Source: Lineus longissimus (taxonomy: Eukaryota; Nemertea; Pilidiophora; Heteronemertea; Lineidae). From it: a stretch of 64,000 bases of DNA. The first letter of the stretch is position 1, and each line of letters opens with the position of its first letter. Positions 30,301 through 37,966 of this stretch are shown here, in pieces. The notes under the pieces are model-generated. The model saw nothing but the letters and a program-made list of their open reading frames with translations. It ran no database searches and was not told the origin of the DNA. The stretch covers positions 5,396,501 through 5,460,500 of the forward strand of contig NC_088309.1 of assembly GCF_910592395.1 (NCBI RefSeq), given 5' to 3'. Position numbers and translations under genes: made by a program.

Positions 30301-33033
30301 GTGTCAAGGGGCCGCTTGGCGCCGTCGGAATGACTGGTTCACTGGGTGGTTCTGGCCCTCAAGGTGGTGTCGGACCCGCTGGAGTGACAGGTTTGTTCGG
30401 ACCTGTTGGGCTGACTGGAGCGAACGGACCACGCGGTGTAACAGGTGCACAAGGCGTTGAAGGGTTTCTAGGTGAGTGAATTTGAATAAAAAGTTCGGAT
30501 TATCATAGTCTAGTTCTTTTCAGACAAATATTTGCTCATTTCTTTTTTCTTAAACTTCACATCAAAAGAACAAATGAGTAATACGAATTGAAGGTTGCGG
30601 GAGCACTATTTCGTGATGAGTTTGGGTTTTTCTTATCATTCACTTTGTTTATTGGCTATCTAGTCAGTTCTGCCAGTGATGATTCTTGTAAAAAAAGTGA
30701 TGATGCGGATATACTGACAACAATGCAAAATACGACCCAAAAGCATTAGTTCCTCGTCATGTTTATTTCATGGTTCATATTGCAGGGTATATTGGAATCA
30801 GTGGACCTCAAGGTGTTGCTGGGCCCGCAGGAGAAACCGGCAACCAGGGTCCTGCTGGGCCACAAGGACCGAGAGGAGTTCCAGGGGATGCAGGAATATT
30901 AGATACAAGTAAGCGCATGATCCCCTGGTTTGTAGACGTCCATTGAGTAAGAGGAAGGGAACATGTATGGAGAAGGAGGTCGTGTCCATCATCAACATAG
31001 TTCTAGGCTACTCATAGCAGTGATAGCGATCGTGCATGTATGGCTGTTATGTGTTTGCTATTACTGGTAGCCTGCCATCGTACTGTCAATGATTGGAGTG
31101 CTGTGGCCTCTTTTGCTTCAATGTATGTCAACTTAAGTTCTTCCTTTACACTTCAGTTATTGAATTCTCGTTTGGCCCTCTTTCAGCCACATCTTGCCTT
31201 GGCCGCTCTGTAAATGCATTGAATATCAAACAATATCCTCCACTTTCAGATGTCTCGTGTACTCCTGGCCGTTGTGACCACATCTGTACGGAGCTGGTTG
31301 GAGAAGTCCTGTGCTCGTGTCGTCCTGGCTCTGTCCTGCAGGCGGATGGAAAATCATGCTTAGGTAAGTTGTGATATCGTGGTATATGGTAAAAGGAACA
31401 GTTAATGGTAATAGTGCTAACGGTTTATGAATCAAATACGTTTTGCCCGATTGCATTTGCCTCACTCTTGCAAAGTTTAAGTGACTACATGTACTAGTAT
31501 AAAAGGATGATAAATTTCTCATAAGTAGTTTACCTTGTTGCTTTGTTTTAACACGCTTTTGTAATTTTTACATTTTAGATGTAAATGAGTGTCGGGCTGA
31601 TAATGGAATGTGCGAGCAGAGTTGTAGCCATGTCGCTGACCTCCCGACCTGCTCCTGTGGCGCTGGATTCAATATCTCTCTGAACGGAAAGCACTGTAAT
31701 GGTACGTAACATTTCTTTTGTAATTTAGTCAATGCAGCAAAGTCATTGCTTTTATTGAATTGTCATCTCGTTTACACTTTTCGGTTTCTCTTAGAACATG
31801 CACTGAGCAGCGTAACGAGATCTTGAAGTAAGGTGTTGAAACAGTAAAAATAAGTTGAATATCTTTGTTACATAACATTGAAAATCAATTTGCTTTGGTT
31901 CCGCTGTTTTCATGTCCCCCGACTAAAAAAGTCTTGGTTCCTCTATAGCTAAAAATAAATCTAATTGGTTAAAACGATAGGAAGTGACTATTTGGCAAGC
32001 CCGGCTTACCAAACAGCGACTTTTTCTTGTCCTGAATGGAGAGCCGAACTCATTAATATTAAAGTAAAGTCTCCAGCTCGCCAAACAGGGTAGATTTTTT
32101 ACCTGTTTGGCAAGCCCGGCTGGCCGAACAGGGTGGCTTTTTAGTGCTGTTTGGCAAGCGGCTCTCCAAACAGGACAAAAAAAGATGCCTGTTCGGAGAG
32201 CTGCTTGCCAAATAGACCCGGCCAAAACGATAATGATTTATTTGTCTTCTAGATATCAACGAGTGTTTGTACAACCCATGCCCTAACACTGATGAGGTGT
32301 GTCTCAACACCAAGGGCAGCTTCATCTGCTACAATGCCAAGGGCACGCTCACTCAAGGTGGCAGTACACAGCAGCAAACAGGTAGGCGGCAGTAAAAAAC
32401 CTTCAGCTTGATGAGAACGCTTAGGCTTGTCTGTTCCGCGTTGCCATCATATGGAAATCGGCTCAAATCGTTTTGACCACTTTGCTTGCAACTGAAACTG
32501 GCAAGAATTGCCTCTCAGACTGGTCTGGCCCGCCGAAACTCTCTTGTTGGGGGCAAGATGGAACACGCTGGAGACACGAATAGCATATAATCAACCCTTT
32601 TCGCTCGAGACACGGATAGGGTAGAATTAAACTCTTTGGGCTCAAGAAAGATATAATAAAATCAAACTTTTGGGGCTGGACATTTTTACGGGTCTCTTTT
32701 AAACCAAGATTATTTTCTTTATTCACAGATGTTGAGGCAGTTTTTGCCAACGAAAGGGTGTTCATTGCTGTGATAGCATGGCTTATCGTCCTGTCCCTTT
32801 GGTGCTTAATCATTGCCTTGTCACAAATATGTACACGCCGCACGAGAAAGGAGGCCCGCCGACGGATCGCGCAGGAGCGGATAAGACGAACGCTACAGCA
32901 GTCCTTATCCCCGCGGGCGGAGCCATCAGCGCCATCCGCTTCAAGAACTGGTCAGGACGCTGCTGCCGACTCACTGCCAGTATTCTCCGAAATTACCCTG
33001 AGATCATCATCTATACCTTCGTCTCCATTATAG
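2..33033 (+). CDS. Giant single-pass membrane mucin with tandem novel domains, collagen and EGF modules (5'-partial, about 52 exons)
   Basis: This is one gene model built by splicing. Every exon boundary listed in the sub-entries has a GT donor and an AG acceptor, and phases match throughout; the summed coding length from base 2 is 19,356 nt, divisible by three, giving about 6,451 residues to the TAG at 33031-33033. The order is mucin exon, one two-exon domain, mucin exon, seventeen more two-exon domains with Thr-rich linkers, Gly-X-Y collagen, three EGF-like modules, one hydrophobic helix and a basic tail. The inferred topology is type I: a very long O-glycosylated extracellular stalk, possibly trimerised by the collagen segment, anchored in the plasma membrane. 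The N-terminus and signal peptide lie left of the window. I do not recognise an orthologue. The main risk is that two or more adjacent genes were joined; the perfect phase agreement argues against that. Confidence 0.72.
3741..4509 (+). CDS. Novel two-exon domain, copy 1
   Basis: The exons are 3741-3979 (acceptor ttttcag, donor gtacgt) and 4275-4509 (acceptor tttctag, donor gtaagt). Phases are 1-0-1, as in every other copy. Landmarks shared with the family are IGN near the start, VKLQIWRD in the middle of the first exon, YVPDSSGP before the phase-0 intron, LKAGDYLGF early in the second exon and LFSLSATLA at the end. This is the most diverged copy, and it sits between the two mucin exons. No Pfam family is recognised; the pattern of alternating hydrophobics suggests a beta-sandwich (inference). 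Confidence 0.72.
4940..4981 (+). CDS. Short linker exon with two cysteines
   Basis: This is a 42-nt symmetric phase 1-1 exon between cttcag and gtatgt. It encodes a short Pro-rich linker ([13 protein letters not shown]) that starts with a Cys codon completed across the junction. It joins domain copy 1 to the second mucin exon in frame. The assignment rests on splice signals and phase only. Confidence 0.5.
5277..11239 (+). CDS. Giant second mucin exon, fused at its 3' end to half of domain A
   Basis: This is a 5,963-nt exon with no stop codon, from acceptor tttcag to donor gtaaga. It encodes about 1,990 residues. Nearly all are repeats of about 24 residues that alternate in two types, one containing [19 protein letters not shown] and the other [19 protein letters not shown], so the true unit is about 47 residues (141 bp). 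Thr is the dominant residue, with Ala, Pro and Ser, as expected of a densely O-glycosylated region. The region 10700-11025 is more degenerate. From about 11026 the exon runs without an intron into the first half of domain A ([16 protein letters not shown] and [10 protein letters not shown]), whose usual phase-1 intron and leading strand are missing here. The series of - strand open frames spaced 282 bp apart are shadows. Confidence 0.85.
11026..13922 (+). CDS. Domain block 0: domains A0, B0, C0 and linker
   Basis: Domain A0 is the tail of the mucin exon to 11239 plus exon 11593-11803. B0 is 11967-12193 plus 12489-12714. C0 is 13015-13268 plus 13392-13596. The linker exon is 13878-13922 (45 nt, [14 protein letters not shown]). 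Every domain starts at a phase-1 junction, is cut by a phase-0 intron after a conserved segment (ELVV in A, GISL in B, GYHR in C), and ends at a phase-1 donor. A, B and C are recognisably homologous to each other (LQIWR, IQVYRP and FQIWKL in the same position; then DLIGF, DRIGF and EFLGF). This is the founder-like block: it has the same seven-exon order as the three following blocks but has diverged more in its introns. Confidence 0.78.
14194..17111 (+). CDS. Domain block 1: domains A1, B1, C1 and linker
   Basis: Exons are A 14194-14435 and 14626-14839, B 15176-15402 and 15610-15835, C 16138-16391 and 16580-16784, and linker 17067-17111. Exon lengths are 242, 214, 227, 226, 254, 205 and 45 nt, identical in blocks 1, 2 and 3. 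Domain A begins [10 protein letters not shown] begins TFGNPLVDG, and C begins [12 protein letters not shown]. Introns are also recognisable copies of those in blocks 2 and 3, but the intron between B's exon 2 and C and the one before B carry block-specific changes. Phases are 1-0-1 for each domain and 1-1 for the linker, so adding or removing a block preserves the frame. Confidence 0.82.
17364..20209 (+). CDS. Domain block 2: domains A2, B2, C2 and linker
   Basis: Exons are A 17364-17605 and 17821-18034, B 18263-18489 and 18714-18939, C 19232-19485 and 19675-19879, and linker 20165-20209. The block is nearly identical to block 3 in exons and introns, including the intron sequence after A's first exon. 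This points to a very recent duplication or to gene conversion. Distances between block starts are 3,170 bp (block 1 to 2) and 3,119 bp (block 2 to 3). Confidence 0.82.
20483..23517 (+). CDS. Domain block 3: domains A3, B3, C3 and linker
   Basis: Exons are A 20483-20724 and 20940-21153, B 21382-21608 and 21833-22058, C 22351-22604 and 22796-23000, and linker 23473-23517. The first six exons match block 2 almost base for base. The second exon of C differs (NHFATTNQV in place of NDIATINQV), and the linker is diverged ([14 protein letters not shown]). A broken duplicate of the end of C's second exon lies in the following intron (see the separate entry), so this is the junction where the homogeneous array ends. 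Confidence 0.82.
23226..23335 (+). pseudogene. Orphan fragment of domain C second exon with its donor site
   Basis: About 75 bp repeat the last part of the C second exon, from the [12 protein letters not shown] codons through APDV, followed by the gtaagt donor and about 30 bp of intron. There is no acceptor AG with a pyrimidine tract in front, and the 5' part of the exon is missing. The intron portion (cttaatttttgtttaccatt) matches block 2 better than the adjacent block 3 copy. This suggests a crossover or conversion scar. It is unlikely to be spliced in. Confidence 0.7.
23734..24425 (+). CDS. Domain A4 (diverged last A-type copy)
   Basis: The exons are 23734-23975 and 24215-24425, with phases 1-0-1. 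It begins VIGYPSVDG and contains [28 protein letters not shown] and RFSYSIET. It resembles A0 in length (second exon 211 nt) and is clearly older than blocks 1-3. No B or C partner follows, so this end of the array is a truncated block. Confidence 0.8.
24738..24785 (+). CDS. Short linker exon
   Basis: This is a 48-nt phase 1-1 exon between ttttcag and gtaagt. It encodes [15 protein letters not shown], an Ala-rich linker with one Cys. It joins domain A4 to the next domain in frame. The evidence is splice signals and phase only. Confidence 0.5.
25074..25793 (+). CDS. Novel two-exon domain, D
   Basis: The exons are 25074-25321 and 25550-25793, phases 1-0-1. Family landmarks are [20 protein letters not shown], a closing AHR before the phase-0 intron, and [10 protein letters not shown] in the second exon. 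It differs from the others by carrying two cysteines close together ([10 protein letters not shown]), which could form a local disulfide, and it is a single-copy divergent domain. Confidence 0.72.
26184..26387 (+). CDS. Thr/Pro/Ala mucin-like linker exon
   Basis: This is a 204-nt phase 1-1 exon between a ttag acceptor and gtaaat. It encodes about 68 residues with repeated APSPTST and many TT/AT pairs, so it is a short O-glycosylation-prone spacer between domains D and E. Confidence 0.72.
26661..27285 (+). CDS. Novel two-exon domain, E, with a penta-arginine insert
   Basis: The exons are 26661-26902 and 27054-27285, phases 1-0-1. It shows [29 protein letters not shown] and YVLNVKI. The second exon contains five consecutive arginines (27084-27098, ARRRRRSTA) just before the GDKIGF strand. 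No other copy has such a basic run. It fits a proprotein-convertase recognition site (R-X-R/K-R), but cleavage is inference. Confidence 0.75.
27532..27786 (+). CDS. Thr/Val/Pro mucin-like linker exon
   Basis: This is a 255-nt phase 1-1 exon between ccacag and gtaagt. It encodes about 85 residues including a tandem TTTEVPV repeat. It is another O-glycosylation-prone spacer, between domains E and F. Confidence 0.75.
28148..28756 (+). CDS. Novel two-exon domain, F
   Basis: The exons are 28148-28386 and 28534-28756, phases 1-0-1. Landmarks are [24 protein letters not shown] at the phase-0 junction, [10 protein letters not shown] and FPLAVEI. It is similar in layout to domains E and G and diverged from A/B/C. 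Confidence 0.76.
29085..29667 (+). CDS. Novel two-exon domain, G (membrane-proximal copy)
   Basis: The exons are 29085-29353 and 29457-29667, phases 1-0-1. A short Pro-rich lead ([11 protein letters not shown]) precedes TIGNSIKNG. Further landmarks are [16 protein letters not shown] at the phase-0 junction, [10 protein letters not shown] and FVFKYAL. This is the last of the 18 copies, directly before the collagen exons. Confidence 0.76.
29911..30908 (+). CDS. Collagen triple-helix segment (three exons) with RGD
   Basis: The exons are 29911-30053, 30264-30471 and 30786-30908. They encode about 49 consecutive Gly-X-Y triplets with no interruption across both splice junctions. Proline is frequent in X/Y ([12 protein letters not shown]), as in a genuine triple helix. 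An RGD tripeptide, an integrin-recognition motif in other proteins, lies at 30024-30032 within GERGDIG. The segment probably trimerises the protein next to the membrane (inference from known transmembrane collagens). Exon lengths (143, 208 and 123 nt) are not the 54-bp units of fibrillar collagens. Confidence 0.9.
31187..32381 (+). CDS. Three EGF-like modules (third incomplete)
   Basis: The exons are 31187-31363, 31579-31701 and 32253-32381, all phase 1-1. Module 1 (SCTPGRC...CSC...SC) and module 2 (DVNEC...CSC...HC) have six cysteines each; module 2 starts with the calcium-binding DVNEC signature. Module 3 starts DINEC but shows only four cysteines before a Gln/Thr-rich stem (GGSTQQQT), so its C-terminal loop is missing. 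The first exon has a second in-frame acceptor at 31249/31250, which would shorten it to 114 nt and remove a non-EGF leader. Calcium-binding EGF modules normally stiffen extracellular stalks. Confidence 0.85.
31988..32216. repeat. Intronic foldback repeat between EGF exons 2 and 3
   Basis: The motif tttggcaagc occurs near 31991, 32105 and 32144, and in inverted orientation near 32205 (gcttgccaaa). The companion motifs ggctctcc and ggagagc, and several aaacagg/gttcgg pieces, also occur in both orientations. The result is a compact, palindromic, roughly 230-bp element inside an intron. It looks like a foldback or MITE-type insertion. Confidence 0.6.
32729..33033 (+). CDS. Last coding exon: transmembrane helix and basic cytoplasmic tail
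   Basis: Acceptor attcacag joins in phase 1 to the EGF stem. A short juxtamembrane stretch (VEAVFANER) leads into a hydrophobic helix ([21 protein letters not shown]), followed by a stop-transfer signal rich in Arg/Lys ([12 protein letters not shown]) and a tail of about 65 residues with Ser/Pro/Ala, ending at TAG 33031-33033. The positive-inside distribution gives an extracellular N-terminus. No tyrosine signalling motif or PDZ ligand is evident. Confidence 0.85.
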
Positions 33034-33213
33034 CCTCGGGCTATAGCACTTCATTTTACAAACGTGACATTGCATGATACCATAAAGGTGTCACACCGTA
33101 ACTAATGTTATGATTTTATGATAGTATTTAATTGTTTTAAACTGTTATTTCGATGTTAGGTCCATTATTTTGTTGGTGAAGACACACAACAGATGTATAT
33201 ACGTAGAATTCAA

Positions 33214-33510
33214 ATTAAAACAACAATTATTCAATGATCTGTAAAAGTACTATATTAGGCCTAATTGCTACAAAAAAATTGATTCTTAAGAATTTATCTT
33301 TATTTTTAAATTCAGGTATATGATAACGTGTGGGTATCTATGATTAGGGTGATGTCGTATGTCATTTACTGCCTTCAATTGACTAGTGACTGGTAGACTC
33401 GAATCTCAACACGTTAGTATATGTGGAGTCACTTCTTGTCATTAGAGGGTATAATTGGTATCAAATGTAATCAAAATAAGTACTTCGTAACACAATGCAT
33501 AAAAAATAAA
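33214..33510 (+). other. Candidate poly(A) signals of the giant gene
   Basis: ATTAAA occurs at 33214-33219 and AATAAA at 33505-33510, about 180 and 470 bp after the stop codon. Either could end the transcript. The sequence between the stop and these signals is AT-rich and non-repetitive, as expected for a 3' UTR. Confidence 0.45.
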
Positions 33511-34228
33511 AGTAACAAGATTGTTTTACGTCATGTACATGTATATATGTTATACTGTTCGGTCGCAGTCTTTTGCTGCACTTAATTTTTATTGGATCAA
33601 TTTTATATTTCAAATTAAATGTGTATATTTTATATCGTTTTGTTGGTTTGATTCCTTGTTGTTTGATGACCTGTGTGATCTCCTGACAGGGGCCTTAAAT
33701 TACGCATTCCGTGTTTACCGGTGTAAAAAGGAACGAATGCCCTGGTCCCTTTTTTATGTACCCCTTATAATAGATAGAATTTATAGCGTTATGATAAGAT
33801 ACTGCGGTAAATATCGGCACGTAGAAATGCGAGCAACACTTTACAAATGAAACAAACACTGCAAGTGTTTTGGTGCAAATACAAAAAATGGCGGAGTATA
33901 TATCAAAATATCTGTCAGTACTTAAATTCAGTGGGACATGTCCTCCCGTTACACCGGGTCCAGCAACGGGCGATGGCGTTCTTTGATTGTTCGCGTGGAC
34001 TCCTTTAAAGTTTTACATAAAAGACGCCGACATTGTCCTAGCATCATGCAGGGTACGTCCGTTTTGGTCGCGTTTTCAGAAAGTCCCTCATCAAAGTCTA
34101 TTCAAGCGACCGATCAGCAGCTTTCATTCGTGTCAAGATGACACATCTGCACCTTCCCCTGAAAACTCAAATGATAATTCGCATGCTGTGGTTTTTGTAT
34201 TTTGGTGTCTCCTCCAGTACTGCAGATG
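33511..34228. other. Intergenic sequence, nothing recognised
   Basis: Only short open frames are present. They have no splice context and resemble no known protein. No structured repeat was seen. Confidence 0.5.
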
Positions 34229-34356
34229 ACAATGGGTGATATGAATAAACACTAGCAAATGCGTTTATCTAAATCTCCATGTACATTTACACTAGGCCTT
34301 TCTCTACAAAACCGGAGTAAAAGCATTTGCTAGTCTTTATTCATATCACCCATTGT
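34229..34356. mobile_element. 128-bp MITE, copy 1
   Basis: The element has near-perfect terminal inverted repeats of about 35 bp beginning acaatgggtgatatgaataaa, and no coding capacity. A second copy of the same length lies at 49518-49645 with only a handful of differences, so the ends are defined by comparing the copies. Each terminal repeat contains AATAAA reading inward. On the - strand this places a poly(A) hexamer at 34336-34341, downstream of HSP70. Target-site duplications are not clear. Confidence 0.85.
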
Positions 34357-35180
34357 CACAAACTCGAAATTGATTCATCTAACTAAAGGCGTCGCAGAAG
34401 AGATGAGGATGCTTTGGATTTTTAAATGATTGAATAAACGCAAGATGTACCATTTATACAGCTATTATTCAGTAAAGCTACATGTAGCAAACACACAATA
34501 CAATCAATAATTCTCAAATGTCGCAGCGCACAAGAGCTAGAAGATAAATTATAAACGATATAAAGTCAGTTTTTACTCAATCAATGTCGAATACATTGTT
34601 ACATGATTTCATGATCAAATCAATGAACAGTTACCCTGGAACATTCAGACACAATAGAACATCCCTATAGATAAGACTAATTTGAATATTGGTTAGGATA
34701 CATTTATCATATGCCATGCCAGTGGAACCTCTCTATTGAGGACATCCTTGGGACTAACAATGCTGTCATTCCTGGGAAAGCGTCCTGATTACAGAGGTCA
34801 GCCCATATAGATATTATCCATTTGGGATCAAAATCGGTGAATCAGTAGAACGGGTGTCTTGCTTACAAAGGTGGCTGCTGAGGGGTTCCACTGAACATGC
34901 ATTTGTACAGGCCTCAGTACAGACGGCCTTCTTTTGATTTGTTCAATACCTGACATGAAAAGCGCGAAAAAATTTTTTGCCTAGACAAGTCATGATATCG
35001 GCAGGAGATATAAATTTATAAGTATGTATAAGGACACAGTCGTCGTGGTTGTGCTGGTTGTGACAGCTATGACAACGACCAACAACATTGTACATGTATA
35101 ACATCTAAATGTCATTTGTTTTAAATTACAAACAGAAGGGATTAGCCCTGTTGGGCTGTGGGAAACAAAGCATTTCACCT
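34357..35180. other. 3' flank of HSP70
   Basis: There is no gene in this stretch. It lies downstream of the - strand HSP70 stop and probably contains its 3' UTR. I see no canonical AATAAA on the - strand before the MITE. Confidence 0.4.
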
Positions 35181-37085
35181 TTAATCCACCTCTTCGACAG
35201 TTGGTCCTCCTCCGTTGGTCTGGCTTGGCTCTGGTTGCTCCTGAGTACCACCATCTGCACCGTGGAGCTTGGCCATGATGGGACCACATACTTCCTGCAT
35301 AGCCTTCATCTGGTCATCACACTCCTCCTTCTCAGCCACACCATTGATCTCCAACCAACTCGCGACGTCATTACACTTTCTGTTGACTGTTTCCTTGTCG
35401 TCTGCTGTGAGTTTCCCGCTGCTGTCCTCTGCGACTGCACTCTTGTACTGGTACGCTAGCGATTCGAGGTTGTTCCTGGCCATCACCCTGTCTCGCTGTT
35501 TGTTGTCTTCCTCGCGGTATTTGTCGGCGTCTGCTACCATTCTATCAATATCCGCCTTTGACAGTCTGCTCTTGTCGTTTGTAATGGTCACCTTGTTGCT
35601 CTTGCCGGAGCCGGAGTCTTTCGCCGACACGTTGAGGATTCCGTTCGCATCGATATCGAATGAGACTTCGATTTGTGGGATGCCACGAGGCGCTGGCGGT
35701 ATCCCGATTAATTGAAACTGCCCCAGCAGGTTGTTGTCTTTCGTCATGGTTCTTTCCCCCTCAAAGACCTGGATCATGACGGAATGCTGGTTGTCTGAAT
35801 ACGTCGTGAACGTCTTGCTGGCCGTGTAGGGAATCTTTTGGTTGCGCTCCACGAGTTTTGTCATCACTCCACCGGCTGTCTCGATACCAAGCGACAGTGG
35901 TGCGACGTCGACAAGGAGGACATCTTTGATGGCCTCATCCTTGTTCCCGGTCAAGATGGCCGCCTGGACCGCGGCTCCGTATGCGACAGCTTCATCCGGG
36001 TTGATGGACTGATTCAGCTCTTTCCCACCCATATAGTCCTGGAGCAGCTTCTGGATTTTCGGGATACGTGTTGAACCTCCGACAAGGACGATTGCGTCTA
36101 TTTTACCCTTGTCCATTTTGGCATCTCTGAGTGCCTTCTCCACCGGTTCAAGAGTACTACGGAACAGATCAAGACAAAGGTCCTCAAATCTTGCTCGAGT
36201 TATTTTCGTGTAGAAGTCGACACCTTCGCAGAGCGAGTCAATCTCAATGGTGGCCTCAGCGGAGCTGCTAAGTGAGCGTTTGGCGCGCTCACAGGCTGTG
36301 CGCAGACGACGCAGTGCACGCGGGTTGCTGGAAATATCCTTTTTGTGTTTTCGTTGGAAATCCTTCACGAAATAATCAACCATTCTATTATCGAAGTCCT
36401 CACCTCCAAGATGAGTGTCTCCGGCTGTGGACCTCACCTCAAACAGCGACCCCTCATCCACAGTCAAGATGGAAACATCAAAAGTTCCGCCTCCCAAATC
36501 AAAGAGCAGGATGTTCTTCTCACCTTTCAGGTTTTGGTGTAATCCATACGCAAGGGCGGCCGCAGTCGGTTCATTGATAACCCTCAAAACGTTCAGTCCA
36601 GCGATAACCCCTGCATCCTTTGTGGATAGTCTCTGCGAGTCGTTGAAATAGGCCGGGACAGTGATGACAGCGTCTGAGACCTTTTGTCCCAAATACGCCT
36701 CTGCCGTCTCCTTCATTTTCGACAGCACCATAGAGCTAATCTCCGCGGCCGCAAATGTCTTAAGCTCGCCTTTATATTCAACTTGTATTTTCGGTTTGTC
36801 AGAATCATTGACAACCTCAAAGGGCCAATGCAGCATGTCGCCCTGAACCGTTTCATCTGTGAATTTCCTCCCGATCAACCTCTTGGCATCAAACACCGTA
36901 TTCCTCGGGTTCATGGCCACTTGGTTTTTCGCAGCGTCGCCAATGAGTCTCTCGATGTCAGTGAACGCAACATAACTGGGGGTGGTCCTGTTACCTTGGT
37001 CATTGGCAATAATCTCCACCTTTCCGTACTGGAAGACAGCAACACATGAATATGTTGTGCCTAAATCAATCCCAATGGCTGTCAT
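35181..37085 (-). CDS. HSP70: Cytosolic heat shock protein 70 (intronless)
   Basis: This is a single uninterrupted 634-residue frame. It is an ATP-dependent chaperone that binds exposed hydrophobic segments of client proteins in cytosol and nucleus. All three HSP70 signatures are present: IDLGTTYS at residues 6-13, [13 protein letters not shown] near 200, and [13 protein letters not shown] near 335. The substrate-binding domain follows (about 390-505), then the helical lid and the C-terminal EEVD, which docks TPR co-chaperones such as HOP and CHIP and marks the cytosolic class. The length is slightly below the usual 640-650, with a short Gly/Pro/Gln linker and no GGMP repeats. QRLSTKDAG replaces the common QRQATKDAG. 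The absence of introns is typical of stress-inducible members. The start is the only upstream-consistent Met, immediately before the signature 1 strand. No perfect heat shock element was seen within 400 bp upstream. Confidence 0.97.
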   Translation of the reverse strand: MTAIGIDLGTTYSCVAVFQYGKVEIIANDQGNRTTPSYVAFTDIERLIGDAAKNQVAMNPRNTVFDAKRLIGRKFTDETVQGDMLHWPFEVVNDSDKPKIQVEYKGELKTFAAAEISSMVLSKMKETAEAYLGQKVSDAVITVPAYFNDSQRLSTKDAGVIAGLNVLRVINEPTAAALAYGLHQNLKGEKNILLFDLGGGTFDVSILTVDEGSLFEVRSTAGDTHLGGEDFDNRMVDYFVKDFQRKHKKDISSNPRALRRLRTACERAKRSLSSSAEATIEIDSLCEGVDFYTKITRARFEDLCLDLFRSTLEPVEKALRDAKMDKGKIDAIVLVGGSTRIPKIQKLLQDYMGGKELNQSINPDEAVAYGAAVQAAILTGNKDEAIKDVLLVDVAPLSLGIETAGGVMTKLVERNQKIPYTASKTFTTYSDNQHSVMIQVFEGERTMTKDNNLLGQFQLIGIPPAPRGIPQIEVSFDIDANGILNVSAKDSGSGKSNKVTITNDKSRLSKADIDRMVADADKYREEDNKQRDRVMARNNLESLAYQYKSAVAEDSSGKLTADDKETVNRKCNDVASWLEINGVAEKEECDDQMKAMQEVCGPIMAKLHGADGGTQEQPEPSQTNGGGPTVEEVD

Positions 37086-37361
37086 TTTCGTTTTGTCGCA
37101 GAAGTTGTACAGAGTTTATCCGGAAACGAAAGTGTTCACTTGAGAAAGCGAAAATGTTCGTTGCAAGGCACAGTCAAGAGTTTCTTATTCAGATAAAACT
37201 TTGAAAAGATAAACTTCTTCCTCCTTGTATAAGAAATGAACGTTAAATTACAATTCCAGGCAAATGCGAACTTAGCAAAGTCTTTTCCTTTCGTTCGTTG
37301 ATATTTCGCTAGTCTGCTTGTTGTCCAGGCTTGCAAATGCTGGCGCGAAAAATCGATGTGG

Positions 37362-37369
37362 CTTTTATG
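37362..37369 (-). promoter_or_regulatory. TATA-like box upstream of HSP70
   Basis: The - strand reads CATAAAAG about 280 bp before the HSP70 start codon, compatible with a 5' UTR of about 250 nt. It is a weak call: it rests on the motif alone, and I found no well-formed heat shock element beside it. Confidence 0.25.
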
Positions 37370-37665
37370 CTCATGAAACGCAAGTAGGTTTTTCCGGCAT
37401 GTTTTCAAGCAGACGATATCTCATGCACTAAAATAGATTACCAGGATTTTCAGAATAGTTAAATGTTCTATGTGTACAACACCAACATATCAGACCAGTA
37501 CAGGTGTTACGACTGCCGTTCCATTTCCAGTCAGCCGACTTTCAGTACAATCTCCGTTTTTAGGGAGATGACCTAAAAGATGAATACCGGGTATTCCATC
37601 AATCAATTATGTTCTGGATTATTCGATAGCTTTAACACAGTGACAGTCTATTCGGCGAGTGTATC

Positions 37666-37832
37666 AGAGCCCGAGCAATATCAACATATTCGGAGATTAT
37701 ATCCTAGACTTCTGGTTGTGACGTTGTCCTCAAAAAGTCACATGGTATGTGTGCATCACAGCCCGAGTAATATTAATATCAGAGATCATATTCTAAATTT
37801 CTGGTTGTGACTTTGTCCTCATAAAAGACACA
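37666..37832. repeat. Diverged tandem duplication of about 92 bp
   Basis: Two copies share the landmarks agcccgag, the aat/atat stretch, ttctggttgtgac and ttgtcctca. They differ at many positions. The duplication lies upstream of HSP70. Confidence 0.65.
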
Positions 37833-37858
37833 GAGACGCAACAACCAGATAATGTGCA

Positions 37859-37876
37859 TGTGTGTGTGTGTGTGTG
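37859..37876. repeat. TG dinucleotide microsatellite
   Basis: A pure (TG)n run is followed by a G-rich stretch. Confidence 0.9.
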
Positions 37877-37966
37877 GCGGGGTGGGGGAGGGGGCTGCTT
37901 CACCGTGACACTCTGTGGGTGGTAGATGAGCGATTGCACTGGCTGTTGCACTGCTCCTCCTCCCTC

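Noticed and set aside
35838-37049. + strand frames of 60-120 codons across HSP70
   Set aside because: They are shadows of the conserved - strand HSP70 coding sequence.
37086-37450. Heat shock elements upstream of HSP70
   Set aside because: Several GAA and TTC triplets occur, but none has the required alternating 5-bp arrangement.
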